NCBI GenBank assembly: GCA_030681365.1
Contig: JAUXWH010000328.1
Location: forward strand, 1-45,864
DNA: 45,864 nt
Origin: Bradyrhizobium sp.
Lineage (GTDB): Bacteria > Pseudomonadota > Alphaproteobacteria > Rhizobiales > Xanthobacteraceae
Direction of reading: 5' to 3'
Shown: positions 16,238 to 25,283 of the stretch, piece by piece
Layout of the letters: every line of letters begins with the position of its first letter
Numbering within the stretch: position 1 is the first letter of the stretch
Position numbers and translations under genes: made by a program
Notes under the pieces: generated by a model
What the model saw: the letters and a program-made list of their open reading frames with translations, nothing else
Told to the model about the DNA's origin: nothing
Database searches by the model: none

Positions 16238-17746
16238 ATGCTGATCCCCACCGCCGACGTGCCGCGCTGGTATGCCGAGCGCAATCGCAAGGACACCGTC
16301 GCGGTCAGCCATGGCACGGACACGCTGACCTGGGAGCAGCTCGAACGCGGCGCCAATGCCCGCGCCCGCGCCTTCATGGCGAAGGACGTCAAGCCCGGCG
16401 ATTTCGTCGCCATCGGCCTGCCCAACGGCAATACCTTTTTCGAGACCACCTTCGCGGTGTGGAAGTGCGGCGCGACGCCGACGTCGCTGTCATGGCGGTT
16501 GCCGCGCGGCGAGGCCGCCGCGGTGCTGGAGATTCTGAAACCCGCGCTGGTGGTCGGCGGCGAGGCCGACTGGAACGCGCCGAATTCCCTGCCGGCGGAT
16601 TTCGTGCCGGAGGGCTTTTCGGACGAACCGCTCGACAGCCCGGTGGCGCGCTACTGGAAGGCAATGACATCAGGCGGCTCGACCGGACGGCCCAAGGTGA
16701 TCCTCGATCATCAGCCGGCCGTGGTCGACACGGCGGCCGAACCGATCCTCGGAATCCCGAAGGGTGTATCGCTGCTCAATCCCGGCCCGCTCTATCACAA
16801 CGCGCCGTTCATCGCGTCGCATCTGGCGCTGTTCGCCGGCGGGCGCGTCAGCGGCCTCGTCAAATTCGACGCCGAGGAGACGCTGCGGCTGATCGAAGCC
16901 AACCGGGTGCAGTGGGTCAATTTCGTGCCGACCATGATGCACCGGATCTGGGCGCTGCCGGAACAGGTACGCAACGGCTACGACCTGTCGAGCCTGGAGG
17001 TCGTGTTTCACATGGCAGCCCCGATGCCGCCCTGGCTGAAGGAAAAATGGATCGAGTGGCTGGGCCCGGAGCGGATCTTTGAACTCTATGGCGGCACCGA
17101 GCGGCAGGGCGCCACCGTGATATCAGGCGTCGAATGGCTGGCGCACAAGGGTTCTGTCGGAAAGATCGGCGACACCTCGCGCCTGCGTATCATCGGCGAG
17201 GACGGCAATGACGTGGCAACGGGCGAGACCGGCGAAATCTATTTCCTGCCCAATGACGGTCCCGGCAGCACCTATCACTATCTCGGCGCCGAGCCGAAGC
17301 GCCGTCCCGACGGCTGGGAATCGCTCGGCGACATCGGCCGGCTCGATGCCGAGGGCTACCTCTATCTCGGCGACCGGCTCGCCGACATGATCCTGCGCGG
17401 CGGCGCCAACATCTATCCGGCCGAGGTGGAGGCGGCCGTCACGGCGCATCCCGAGGTGCGCTCCTGCGTCGTGGTCGGCCTGCCCGATCCCGAACTCGGA
17501 CAACGGATCCACGCCATCCTCGAACTGATCGAAACCGCCGATGCCGCCAAGGTCGTCGATGGCATGGGCGGGGTGCTGGCCGACCGGCTCAGCCGGTACA
17601 AGCATCCGGAAAGTTATGAAATCGTCAGCATCGGCCCGCGCGACGATTCGGGAAAAGTCCGCCGCACGCTGTTGCGCGACGAGCGCGCGGCATGGCTGAA
17701 AGAAGGCCGCGACTTCCGGGTGGTGCCGGGGCGCGCGCAACGTTGA
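16238..17746 (+). CDS. AMP-forming acyl-CoA ligase (second, bile-acid-CoA-ligase-like)
   Basis: A 502-residue ANL-superfamily enzyme. The P-loop here is TSGGSTGRPK (144-153), with GGST instead of the usual GTTG, as in bile acid/steroid-type CoA ligases. FELYGGTERQG is the A5 motif, LYLGDRLADMILRGGANIYP the hinge region, and DDSGKVRR holds the catalytic C-terminal Lys. It is only distantly like the ligase at 8331. A CGGAGGA site precedes the ATG at 16238; the longer frame from 16064 runs through the end of the HNH gene and is rejected. The true acid substrate is unknown. Confidence 0.9.
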   Translation: MLIPTADVPRWYAERNRKDTVAVSHGTDTLTWEQLERGANARARAFMAKDVKPGDFVAIGLPNGNTFFETTFAVWKCGATPTSLSWRLPRGEAAAVLEILKPALVVGGEADWNAPNSLPADFVPEGFSDEPLDSPVARYWKAMTSGGSTGRPKVILDHQPAVVDTAAEPILGIPKGVSLLNPGPLYHNAPFIASHLALFAGGRVSGLVKFDAEETLRLIEANRVQWVNFVPTMMHRIWALPEQVRNGYDLSSLEVVFHMAAPMPPWLKEKWIEWLGPERIFELYGGTERQGATVISGVEWLAHKGSVGKIGDTSRLRIIGEDGNDVATGETGEIYFLPNDGPGSTYHYLGAEPKRRPDGWESLGDIGRLDAEGYLYLGDRLADMILRGGANIYPAEVEAAVTAHPEVRSCVVVGLPDPELGQRIHAILELIETADAAKVVDGMGGVLADRLSRYKHPESYEIVSIGPRDDSGKVRRTLLRDERAAWLKEGRDFRVVPGRAQR

Positions 17747-17819
17747 GTGATCCGTTGCAAGGTTCCAAATCGGGACACCCCGAGGTAGGATAGCGCCGAC
17801 GACCGCCATCCGCGGTTTG

Positions 17820-18902
17820 ATGAATCGGGCAACGCCGCGCGAGGTCATGATGTCTTTTCGCGAGGACAATGACGCCTACGATGCCTGGCTGGCCACACAA
17901 TGCGAGGTCATCAAGAAGGACGTCACCTACAAGCACCTCCGGATGAAGAAGAACGCGTTCATCTTCCTGCGCGCGACCTATTTCCGCTGGGCCAGGACGA
18001 TCCCTAATCTGTGTCCGGACCTGATGGATGCTCCGCAGGTGCTTGGCGTCGGCGATATGCACCTGGAAAATTTCGGCACCTGGCGCGACGCCGACGGCCG
18101 GCTGGTCTGGGGCGTCAACGATTTCGATGAAGCCGCCATCATGCCGTATCCGCTCGACCTGGTCCGGCTCGCCACCAGCATCCGGCTGGCGCCGAAGCTC
18201 GACGTCAGCAATCCGGCGGCGGCCGAAGCCCTGCTCGACGGCTACCGCGAGGGCCTTGGCCAGCCGCAGCCGGCGCTGTTGCACGAAGGCGAGACCTGGC
18301 TGCGTCCATACGCCGAGCGCCCCGACGCCAAACCGGAGAAATTCTGGAAGGAAGTCGCCTCATATCCGAAGGCGAGGCCGCCGCCGAAGATTGCCCGCCG
18401 GTTGATCGCGAGCCTGCCGAAGGACGTCGAAAGCGTTCGATTCTGCGCGCGCGTGGCAGGCAGCGGCAGCCTCGGACGGCCCCGCCATGTCGCAGTCGCC
18501 TTCTGGCGCGGCGGTCATCTCCTGCGCGAGGCCAAGGCGCTGGTACCGTCGGCCTGGACCTGGGCATCCGGCGAAAAGTTTAGCGCTTCACATTTCCTTG
18601 ATATCGCCAACGGCCGTTACCGCGCGCCGGATCCGTTTCTCGACATCCACAGCAACTTCATTTTCCGGCGCCTGGCCGCCGACTCCCGAAAAATCGAGCT
18701 CGGAGCCAATGCCGGCGCAAAGTTGAGAGCCGAGCTGTTCCGGGCGATGGGATTCGACCTCGCATCGATCCATGCCGCGGGATCGCCCGGCGCGGCGGCG
18801 TTGCGGGCCGACCTGAAGAAGCGTCCGCGCGGCTGGCTCAACGCCGCCGCGAAGGCCATGGTGGCGGCGGTCAAGCGCGACTACGATGAATGGCGGAACT
18901 GA
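17820..18902 (+). CDS. DUF2252 family protein
   Basis: A 360-residue member of DUF2252, a family with a protein-kinase/aminoglycoside-phosphotransferase-like fold and no established substrate. The conserved core GVGDMHLENFGTW followed by WGVNDFDEA (about 77-108) corresponds to the catalytic-loop HxxN and metal-binding D positions of that fold. Start options are ATG 17820 or the ATG pair near 17847; the first is used. It follows the CoA ligase on the same strand after 73 bp and may be co-transcribed. Phosphotransfer activity is inferred from the fold only. Confidence 0.83.
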   Translation: MNRATPREVMMSFREDNDAYDAWLATQCEVIKKDVTYKHLRMKKNAFIFLRATYFRWARTIPNLCPDLMDAPQVLGVGDMHLENFGTWRDADGRLVWGVNDFDEAAIMPYPLDLVRLATSIRLAPKLDVSNPAAAEALLDGYREGLGQPQPALLHEGETWLRPYAERPDAKPEKFWKEVASYPKARPPPKIARRLIASLPKDVESVRFCARVAGSGSLGRPRHVAVAFWRGGHLLREAKALVPSAWTWASGEKFSASHFLDIANGRYRAPDPFLDIHSNFIFRRLAADSRKIELGANAGAKLRAELFRAMGFDLASIHAAGSPGAAALRADLKKRPRGWLNAAAKAMVAAVKRDYDEWRN

Positions 18903-19007
18903 CACGAGTTTCTTGCCGTCACGACACTTTCAAGACGGGCCTTTGCGACATAAGATCGTCGTTGGTTTCGCGCGCCTCGCGCACAGCCGGTTGGCCAGGA
19001 GAACTCC

Positions 19008-19979
19008 ATGCCCTCATTGACCGAATGGAAAGTGCCGCCGGCGAACCAGCCCCGCGCCGGAGACTACGGCTTCGATCTCGACCGCGCGCTGGCGGCGGTG
19101 GTCGGCCTGCATTCGATTATCCCGGCCGACGCCTTCAGCGCGGATACGCTCGGCACCGAGCGCGCCGGCAATGGCGTGCTGATCGACGACGGACTGGTGC
19201 TGACCATCGGCTATCTGATCACCGAGGCGGAAACGGTGTGGCTGCATCTCGGCGACGGCCGGGTGGTGGAAGGCCATGCGCTCGGCTTCGATTTTGAAAC
19301 CGGCTTCGGCTTGGTGCAGGCGCTTGGCCGCATCGACCTCGATCCGCTGCCGATCGGCTCTTCCGCGGCGGCAGCGATCGGCGACCGCGTCGTGGTCGGC
19401 GGCGCGGGCGGGCGGACACGGTCGGTGGCCAGCCACATCGTGGCCAAGCAGGAATTCGCCGGGTACTGGGAATATCTGCTGGACGAGGCGATCTTCAGCT
19501 ATCCCGCGCATCCCAACTGGGGCGGCACCGCATTGATCTCGGCCCGCGGCGAACTGATCGGCGTCGGCTCGCTGCAGCTCGAGCGCGAACGCGACGGCAG
19601 GGCCGAGCACGTCAACATGATCGTGCCGATCGATCTGCTCGCGCCGGTGCTCGACGACATCAGGAAATTCGGACGCGTCAACAAGCCGGCGCGGCCCTGG
19701 CTCGGGATGTATACCCACGAGATCGAAAACCGGGTCGTGGTGGTCGGCATCGCCGGCAGAGGTCCGGCGGCGCGCGCCGAGCTCAAGGCCGGCGACGTCA
19801 TCCTCGCCATCAACGGCGAGAAGATCACCAGCCAGATCGGCTTCTACCGGAAACTCTGGGCGCTGGGGGCTGCCGGCGTCGACGTGCCCCTCACCGTCTA
19901 CCATGAAGGCGTCACCTTCGACGTGGTGCTGACCTCGATCGATCGCGCCAAACTCCTGAAAGCGCCGCGGCTGCATTGA
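19008..19979 (+). CDS. HtrA/DegP-like protein with PDZ domain, catalytic residues missing
   Basis: A 323-residue protein with a trypsin-like S1C domain (about 28-215) and a C-terminal PDZ domain (about 225-310; VVVVGIAGRGPAARAELKAGDVILAINGEKI). At the position of the HtrA motif TNNHV it reads TIGYL (66-70), so the catalytic His is replaced by Tyr69. At the position of GNSGG it reads PNWGG (169-173), so the nucleophile Ser is replaced by Trp171. It is therefore almost certainly not a protease. No signal peptide is seen. The next gene starts 17 bp after the stop and encodes an esterase, suggesting an operon. A binding or scaffold role is inferred. Confidence 0.88.
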   Translation: MPSLTEWKVPPANQPRAGDYGFDLDRALAAVVGLHSIIPADAFSADTLGTERAGNGVLIDDGLVLTIGYLITEAETVWLHLGDGRVVEGHALGFDFETGFGLVQALGRIDLDPLPIGSSAAAAIGDRVVVGGAGGRTRSVASHIVAKQEFAGYWEYLLDEAIFSYPAHPNWGGTALISARGELIGVGSLQLERERDGRAEHVNMIVPIDLLAPVLDDIRKFGRVNKPARPWLGMYTHEIENRVVVVGIAGRGPAARAELKAGDVILAINGEKITSQIGFYRKLWALGAAGVDVPLTVYHEGVTFDVVLTSIDRAKLLKAPRLH

Positions 19980-19996
19980 ACGCAAGGACGGGCGCG

Positions 19997-21070
19997 ATGA
20001 GCGATGTTGTTGTGGACGACATCGTGGCGGTGCTGCCGCCATTGCTGCAATCGCTCGAGGCGCTCTCCTTCATCGCGCGTCACCTCAATCCGCCGGATTT
20101 CGGCCGCGTGATGGAAGCGGCGGGTGCTCCGGATGAGGCGCTGCAGGCGGCCCGCGCGCGGCTGGCGGACTGGCCGGAGGAATTCGCGCATTTGCGCGCG
20201 CCGCTGGAGACCGCGAGCACTGCGGCGCTGGCAGCCTTCGAGGGATTGCGAGCCGTGCAAAATGGCGATGGCGACCTGATGACGGTGTTTCGCGCGCTGC
20301 GCCACGCCCCGCGCGCGCAGGAGGCGCTGTATCCGCTGGCCGCGAGACTGCCGCCGGTCTCCAACTTCTTTCTCGATCCGCCATTGCGCGACGACGCCGG
20401 CCTGCTGGCGCGGCTGGCGCAACCGGCACAGGACAACACCGGCATCCATCAAGACCACAACGAGCCCGGCAGCCGCGGCGGCTTCTCGCTCTACGTTCCC
20501 GAATATTACACGCCCGACCGCGCCTGGCCGCTGGTGATGGCGCTGCATGGCGGCAGCGGCAACGGCCGCGGCTTTCTGTGGAGCTGGTTGCGCGACGCGC
20601 GCAGCCATGGCGCAATCCTGGTCACACCGACCGCCACCGGGACCACCTGGGCCCTGATGGGCGACGACACCGACTCGCCCAACCTCGCCCGCATTCTCTC
20701 CTCCGTGCAGGCGCGCTGGAACGTCGACCCGACCAGACTGCTGCTGACCGGGATGAGCGACGGCGGCACCTTCTGCTATGTCAGCGGGCTCGATAGCGCC
20801 TCGCCCTTCACCCACCTCGCCCCGGTTTCCGCCACCTTCCATCCGCTGATGGCGGAAATGGCCGATGCGCAACGATTGCGCGGCCTGCCGATCCATCTCG
20901 TGCACGGCACGCTGGACTGGATGTTCCCGGTGCAGATGGCGCGCCAGACCCGCGATTTGCTGTCGGCGGCAGGCGCCGATGTCACCTACCGCGAACTCGA
21001 CGACCTCAGCCACACCTATCCGCGCGAAATGAACGCAGAGATATTGAAGTGGCTGGGTGGGAAGCCCTGA
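19997..21070 (+). CDS. PHB depolymerase/LpqC-type alpha/beta-hydrolase
   Basis: A 357-residue hydrolase. An N-terminal helical region of about 140 residues precedes the alpha/beta fold. Seen: the oxyanion loop ALHGGSGNGRG, the nucleophile elbow LLTGMSDGGTF with Ser in GMSDG, an acidic residue in TLDWMFP, and the catalytic His in DLSHTYP. This matches serine esterases of the polyhydroxybutyrate depolymerase type. No secretion signal is visible, so it should act in the cytoplasm on a short ester or carboxylic polymer. The ATG at 19997 is preferred to TTG 19976, which overlaps the stop of the HtrA-like gene. Confidence 0.85.
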   Translation: MSDVVVDDIVAVLPPLLQSLEALSFIARHLNPPDFGRVMEAAGAPDEALQAARARLADWPEEFAHLRAPLETASTAALAAFEGLRAVQNGDGDLMTVFRALRHAPRAQEALYPLAARLPPVSNFFLDPPLRDDAGLLARLAQPAQDNTGIHQDHNEPGSRGGFSLYVPEYYTPDRAWPLVMALHGGSGNGRGFLWSWLRDARSHGAILVTPTATGTTWALMGDDTDSPNLARILSSVQARWNVDPTRLLLTGMSDGGTFCYVSGLDSASPFTHLAPVSATFHPLMAEMADAQRLRGLPIHLVHGTLDWMFPVQMARQTRDLLSAAGADVTYRELDDLSHTYPREMNAEILKWLGGKP

Positions 21071-21175
21071 ACGAGGCCGACATAATCTCGTCCGAATTTA
21101 TCCCCAGAAGTGAAGGGCTTGGCAAACAGCGGGGCGCTGGTCAGAGCGGCTTTTCGACCGCAGCGGAACTTCAGC

Positions 21176-22519
21176 ATGCCCCCGAATATTGACCGCGCGT
21201 CGCAGCCCTCGCCTTCTCGCGTTTCCAATTCCCTTCTGCTCTCGAAAGGCGTCACCCGCCTCGAAGTGACGCTGAAGCTCACCACCGCGATCCTCGCGCT
21301 GGCAGGCGGCGTCTACACCTATCTTGGCGTCCGCGAGCTGCTCAACGGCAGCCCGTCTATGGTGTTTTTTGCCGCGGTGATCTATTCGGTCGCGGTGTCG
21401 GTCGGCATCTACGCTTTCTGGATTTTCCTGATGCAATTCATGCCGCATGTGGTGGGCCGCACCGGTCGCGGCCTGATGGTCGGCTGCATGCTGCTGGGGT
21501 CGCTGATGATCGTGGCGATGTCATCCTGGCTGAACGCATCGGCGCTGGCGGGGGCCGCCGCGGTCCAGCAGCACCTGGCGATCACGGTGCAGAACTACAC
21601 CCGCGATCTCGATGCCGCCAACAGCAACGCGATCGCTGCGCAGGGACTGTTGCCTGATATCCAGCTGGCGTCAGTGCGTTTTGCGAGGCTTGCGGACGCC
21701 GAACGCGTCGGCTCGCTGACCGGCACTGCCGGCTCCGGCACCGTCGTACAACTGCTGACGCAAATGTCCGGACAACTCGACAGCCTCGGCCAGGAAGTCC
21801 AGGCCTCCGGCAAGCGCGTTTCCACCCTGTTCGAGCAGGGCGGCAAGCATCTCGCCAGAATGCGTGAATTGATCAGCGATCGCGGACCGATCTCGGCGCG
21901 CAGCGATGCCTTCGCCACAGAATCGCTGGCGCTGATGGGGGTGATCGCCAATCTGCAGCAGACCTCGGTCGCGCCGGCCGTGAAACGCGCCGCGACATCG
22001 CTGTCCGCGGGCTTCATCGCGCCGGCCGCAGGCGGGCGCACCGCCGACCTGGCCGACCGCCAGAGCGCGGTGGTCGGCAAGGTGGAAAGCTCGATCGCCG
22101 CGCAAGCCGCGTCGCTCTCCGATGCCGCGGAGAACATCCTGGCGACGCCGCGGGTCGAACCGATCCGGTTCCAGACCATGTCGCCTGCCGAAGCCGTGCT
22201 GCGCTACGCCGGCGATTTCATTCCGAGTTGGGCCGGCGCGATCTCGATCGACCTGATGCCGGCCGTATTGGTGCTGATCCTCTGCGTCGTTCACGCCGCG
22301 ATCCGCCGCGAGGGACTGCCCGCCCTGAGCGCAGCGAACATGACCGCAGGCGAACTGGTCGCGGCGCTGCAAATGGCCCGCGAGGTCGAAGAAGCACGGC
22401 GCCGGGTCCCGGATGAAGCCGGCACGGAAACCAGGACAGGGGAAGCGGCCGTTGCCGATCTGGCGGCCGTTGCGGATGAGAACGTCACGCCGTTGTCCTC
22501 GGCGCGGCACACCAAGTAA
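21176..22519 (+). CDS. Hypothetical multi-pass membrane protein with large helical domain
   Basis: A 447-residue protein not assigned to a named family. Three hydrophobic segments lie near the N-terminus (about 32-52, 58-80, 92-112). A long Ala/Ser/Gln-rich region (about 113-350) looks helical and partly coiled-coil, then a fourth membrane segment follows at about 360-378 (LMPAVLVLILCVVHAAI) and a charged cytoplasmic tail. The layout resembles chemoreceptor-like or envelope-spanning scaffolds, but no HAMP or signalling domain is seen. The next gene (ClpP-fold membrane protein) starts 9 bp after the stop, so the two are likely translated together. Confidence 0.75.
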   Translation: MPPNIDRASQPSPSRVSNSLLLSKGVTRLEVTLKLTTAILALAGGVYTYLGVRELLNGSPSMVFFAAVIYSVAVSVGIYAFWIFLMQFMPHVVGRTGRGLMVGCMLLGSLMIVAMSSWLNASALAGAAAVQQHLAITVQNYTRDLDAANSNAIAAQGLLPDIQLASVRFARLADAERVGSLTGTAGSGTVVQLLTQMSGQLDSLGQEVQASGKRVSTLFEQGGKHLARMRELISDRGPISARSDAFATESLALMGVIANLQQTSVAPAVKRAATSLSAGFIAPAAGGRTADLADRQSAVVGKVESSIAAQAASLSDAAENILATPRVEPIRFQTMSPAEAVLRYAGDFIPSWAGAISIDLMPAVLVLILCVVHAAIRREGLPALSAANMTAGELVAALQMAREVEEARRRVPDEAGTETRTGEAAVADLAAVADENVTPLSSARHTK

Positions 22520-22528
22520 GCGCATCGC

Positions 22529-23392
22529 ATGTCGCAATCGCTGACACCAAGGCCGACATCAAGGCAACGCTTCCAGGTCTGGGCATCGGACAATCCGGAT
22601 GAGCTGGTCCTGCGCTGGATTTTCCGCAGCGTTGTCACGGTGACGATCGCCGTGCTTGGCCTCGACCTTGCCGGCATGAACGGGCTGCTGAACAGCCCGG
22701 AAATGGCCGGCGCCCCTTCCGAAGTGAAGCGGACTTCGCCGGCGATGGATCTGCCAACCGTGTTGCCATCGGTTCTCGCACCATGGCTGCCGGGCAGCGA
22801 CAAGCGGCTGATGCCCGTTCCGCAGCCGGACGGCGTGCTGGCGAAGCCAATGACGTTCGAACTGGTTGGCGGCGGCAGGTTGATGGCGACCGGCACCATC
22901 ACGCCGGGCATTTCGGAAGCCTTCGCCGCCGAGATCGGCAAGCGCCGCGACTACATCAAAACCGTCGTGCTGAACTCGCCGGGCGGCTCGGTGACCGATG
23001 CGCTGGCGATGGGGCGGTTGATTCGCGAGAGCAAATTCGCGACCGAAGTCGAGGCGGGGAAATATTGCGCTTCGTCCTGTCCGCTGATGTTTGCCGGCGG
23101 CATCGAACGCCGCGCCGGCGACAAGGCCGCGATCGGCGTGCACCAGGTCGCCGCACTCGGTTCCGCGCAGCCCGGCCTGCCGCGCAACGAGATGAGCGTG
23201 GCGCAGAATGTCTCGGCGCGCTGCCAGCGCTATCTCGGCGACATGGGCGTCAATCTGCAGGTCTGGGTGCATGCCATGGAGACGCCGCATGACCGGCTGT
23301 TCATCTTCAAGCCGGAAGAACTGAAATCGCTCAATATCGTGACCGCGACGACTGCTGTGACGCCGGCGGCAACACCCCGGACGCGATCCTAG
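22529..23392 (+). CDS. Membrane-anchored ClpP/SppA-fold protein
   Basis: A 287-residue protein with one membrane segment (about 32-50) and a C-terminal ClpP/crotonase-like domain. VVLNSPGGSVTDALAMG (about 146-162) is the glycine-rich oxyanion region. CASSCPLMFAGG (about 180-191) holds the candidate nucleophile Ser, flanked by two cysteines that could form a disulphide in the periplasm. GVHQV carries a candidate His. This is the family of predicted periplasmic proteins resembling SppA or ClpP. Whether it cleaves peptides is not established. It is coupled to the upstream membrane protein (9 bp) and followed by a small membrane protein. Confidence 0.82.
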   Translation: MSQSLTPRPTSRQRFQVWASDNPDELVLRWIFRSVVTVTIAVLGLDLAGMNGLLNSPEMAGAPSEVKRTSPAMDLPTVLPSVLAPWLPGSDKRLMPVPQPDGVLAKPMTFELVGGGRLMATGTITPGISEAFAAEIGKRRDYIKTVVLNSPGGSVTDALAMGRLIRESKFATEVEAGKYCASSCPLMFAGGIERRAGDKAAIGVHQVAALGSAQPGLPRNEMSVAQNVSARCQRYLGDMGVNLQVWVHAMETPHDRLFIFKPEELKSLNIVTATTAVTPAATPRTRS

Positions 23393-23442
23393 GGAACCAT
23401 CCTGCCCCGGCGACGTTGTCCGCTGTTACTGGAGGATAGGCC

Positions 23443-23649
23443 ATGCGCGTTTTTCTGGGAATGATTTTGGGGGCGCTGCTGCTGACCGCCGGAGTCTACG
23501 TTTACGATTCGTCATCGACCTCCACGGTTGCGAACGGCGAGACCGCATCGGCCAATCGAACCATCGTCAACTGGGACGTCGCCGCGTCCGAGTGGAATGG
23601 GCTGAAGAACCGCGCACAGGACGGATGGGTGAGGCTGTCGTCGAAATAA
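23443..23649 (+). CDS. Small single-pass membrane or secreted protein
   Basis: A 68-residue protein with one hydrophobic N-terminal segment (about 3-22, VFLGMILGALLLTAGVYVY) and a polar C-terminal part with several Ser, Trp and Asn. A GGAGG box is 8 bases before the ATG. It lies 50 bp after the ClpP-fold gene and just before a terminator, so it is probably the last gene of that transcript. The family is not recognised. Confidence 0.75.
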   Translation: MRVFLGMILGALLLTAGVYVYDSSSTSTVANGETASANRTIVNWDVAASEWNGLKNRAQDGWVRLSSK

Positions 23650-23676
23650 CCGGACAGTCCCGAACGGAGCCCGAAA

Positions 23677-23704
23677 CGCTCTCGTCCCTGACGAGGGCGT
23701 TTTT
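23677..23704 (+). terminator. Rho-independent terminator after the small membrane protein gene
   Basis: A 9-bp stem, CGCTCTCGT paired with ACGAGGGCG (one G-T wobble), with loop CCCTG, is followed directly by TTTTT. It ends the rightward gene run before the convergent DsbA-type gene. Confidence 0.88.
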
Positions 23705-23718
23705 GCTGTGGGCCGTGG

Positions 23719-24372
23719 CTACTTTTGCGCGGCCGCCTTGCGCGCGTCGGCGATCGCCTGGTTGAACTGCGCCATGGTCAGGATTCCGGGGACCCGGAAC
23801 TTGCCGACGATGAAGGACGGCGTGCCCCTGAAGCCGAAGGCCTTGGCCTGATCGCCATTACGCTTGATGATGGCATCGATCGCCTTGGCATTGGCGGCGA
23901 GGTCGCGGTCGGCGCGGTCAAGGTCGATGCCAGCGCCGGCGAGCAGCTCTCGGATACGCGGCACGGTCAGTTTCGAGGCGACGCCGATCAGCACGTCATG
24001 GGCCTGGACGAACTTGTCCTGGTATTTGCTGGCCAGCACCATCCGCGCGGCGATCACCGAGACTTCACCGAGGATCGGCCAGTCCTTGTGCACCAGGCGG
24101 ACCTTTCCGTCGTCCTGCACCACCTGCCGCAGTTCGGGGGCGATCTTGCGGCAATACGGGCAGTTGTAATCGAAATACTCGACGATCGTGACGTCGCCAT
24201 CGGGATTGCCAACCACCGGGATATCGGGATCGCGCAACACCAGGGCTTCCGTCAGCACCTTTTCGTCCTGCGCCAGGGCGGAATGCGGCGCGACGCCTGC
24301 GCCGAGCAGGAGCGCGCTGCCCCCGAGCACACGAAGTGCTTCACGCCGGGTTCGCTCGATCGATTGGGTCAT
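23719..24372 (-). CDS. DsbA-family thiol:disulphide oxidoreductase
   Basis: A 217-residue periplasmic protein. Residues 1-34 form a signal peptide with a twin-arginine (TRREALRVLGG), suggesting Tat or Sec export. The thioredoxin-fold active site CPYC lies at 71-74, and the cis-proline loop GTPSF near 188. The domain starts after DGDVTIVEYFDYN. Members introduce or isomerise disulphides in exported proteins, and DsbB (encoded at 29485 here) would reoxidise a DsbA. The ATG at 24372 has a GGGAG box 9 bases upstream and is preferred to 24402. It lies 43 bp downstream of the TSUP gene on the same strand. Confidence 0.9.
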   Translation of the reverse strand: MTQSIERTRREALRVLGGSALLLGAGVAPHSALAQDEKVLTEALVLRDPDIPVVGNPDGDVTIVEYFDYNCPYCRKIAPELRQVVQDDGKVRLVHKDWPILGEVSVIAARMVLASKYQDKFVQAHDVLIGVASKLTVPRIRELLAGAGIDLDRADRDLAANAKAIDAIIKRNGDQAKAFGFRGTPSFIVGKFRVPGILTMAQFNQAIADARKAAAQK

Positions 24373-24415
24373 CTGAGGTCTCCCGGCCGCATCGCGTTGC
24401 ATTTTTACTCCACGC

Positions 24416-25195
24416 TCAAGATAGGGATAAGTTGCGCGCCAGCATATAGAGCGCCACCGCAATAATGACAGCGGCAAACACGATGTTGAGTGCGCCGCGC
24501 CGCTCCGACAGCAGCCGTGCCGAGCGGGTGCCGATCACTCCGCCGGCAATTCCGCCCGCGACGAACAATCCGGCGAGACTCCAGGAGATCAGGCCGGACC
24601 AGGCGTAACTGGCCGCGGTGGTCAGGCCGAACGCCGTCACCGCGACCAGCGACGAGGAGATCGCGTTCATGATCGACATTCCCGTCGCCAGCATCAGCGC
24701 CGGCACGATCAGGAAGCCGCCGCCGATGCCGAAGAAGCCGGACAATGCTCCGGTCGCGAGACCGAGGCCGAGAATGGCTGGCGTGTTGGCCAGGGTCATT
24801 TGGACATCCGGCAGGCCGATCCGCGACCGCGTCTTCAGCATCAGGACGGCAATCACCAGCATCAACAGCGCGAACAGCGCCAGCAGCTTCTGGCCGTCCA
24901 TCATCTTGCCGAGAATCGAGCCCGCGAACGCGCCAATGATGCCCGCCGCCGCGAACGGCAGCGCGCAGGACCATATCACCGTGCCGCCGCGCGCATGGTT
25001 CGACAGGTTGATCGCGGCATTGGCGGCCACCGCGATGGCGCTGGTGCCGATCGCGACATGGGCATTGGGCACGCCGACCACATAGACCATCAAGGGCACC
25101 GCGAGGATCGACCCGCCGCCGCCGACCAGCCCCAGCGAAAATCCCACCAGCGCGCCCGACGCCAGCCCCAGCACGCCCTGCATCTCGGAGAACAT
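24416..25195 (-). CDS. TauE/SafE (TSUP) family anion exporter
   Basis: A 259-residue integral membrane protein with about eight hydrophobic segments. The two repeated halves each carry the family's glycine motif: LGLVGGGGSILAVPLM near the N-terminus and GFFGIGGGFLIVPALM in the second half. TSUP proteins export sulphite, sulphoacetate or other small organic anions, and the substrate here is unknown. The ATG at 25195 follows a TTG in the same frame and is preferred. The DsbA-type gene follows on the same strand; a shared link to sulphur redox chemistry is possible but not shown. Confidence 0.9.
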   Translation of the reverse strand: MFSEMQGVLGLASGALVGFSLGLVGGGGSILAVPLMVYVVGVPNAHVAIGTSAIAVAANAAINLSNHARGGTVIWSCALPFAAAGIIGAFAGSILGKMMDGQKLLALFALLMLVIAVLMLKTRSRIGLPDVQMTLANTPAILGLGLATGALSGFFGIGGGFLIVPALMLATGMSIMNAISSSLVAVTAFGLTTAASYAWSGLISWSLAGLFVAGGIAGGVIGTRSARLLSERRGALNIVFAAVIIAVALYMLARNLSLS

Positions 25196-25283
25196 CAAGC
25201 TGGCAACCTCGCTGCCGTAGCCGGAATTTTGGAAGGAATTTCTCCAGATCCCTACGCTGGCAGCATAAGAACTGCAATGGCGA

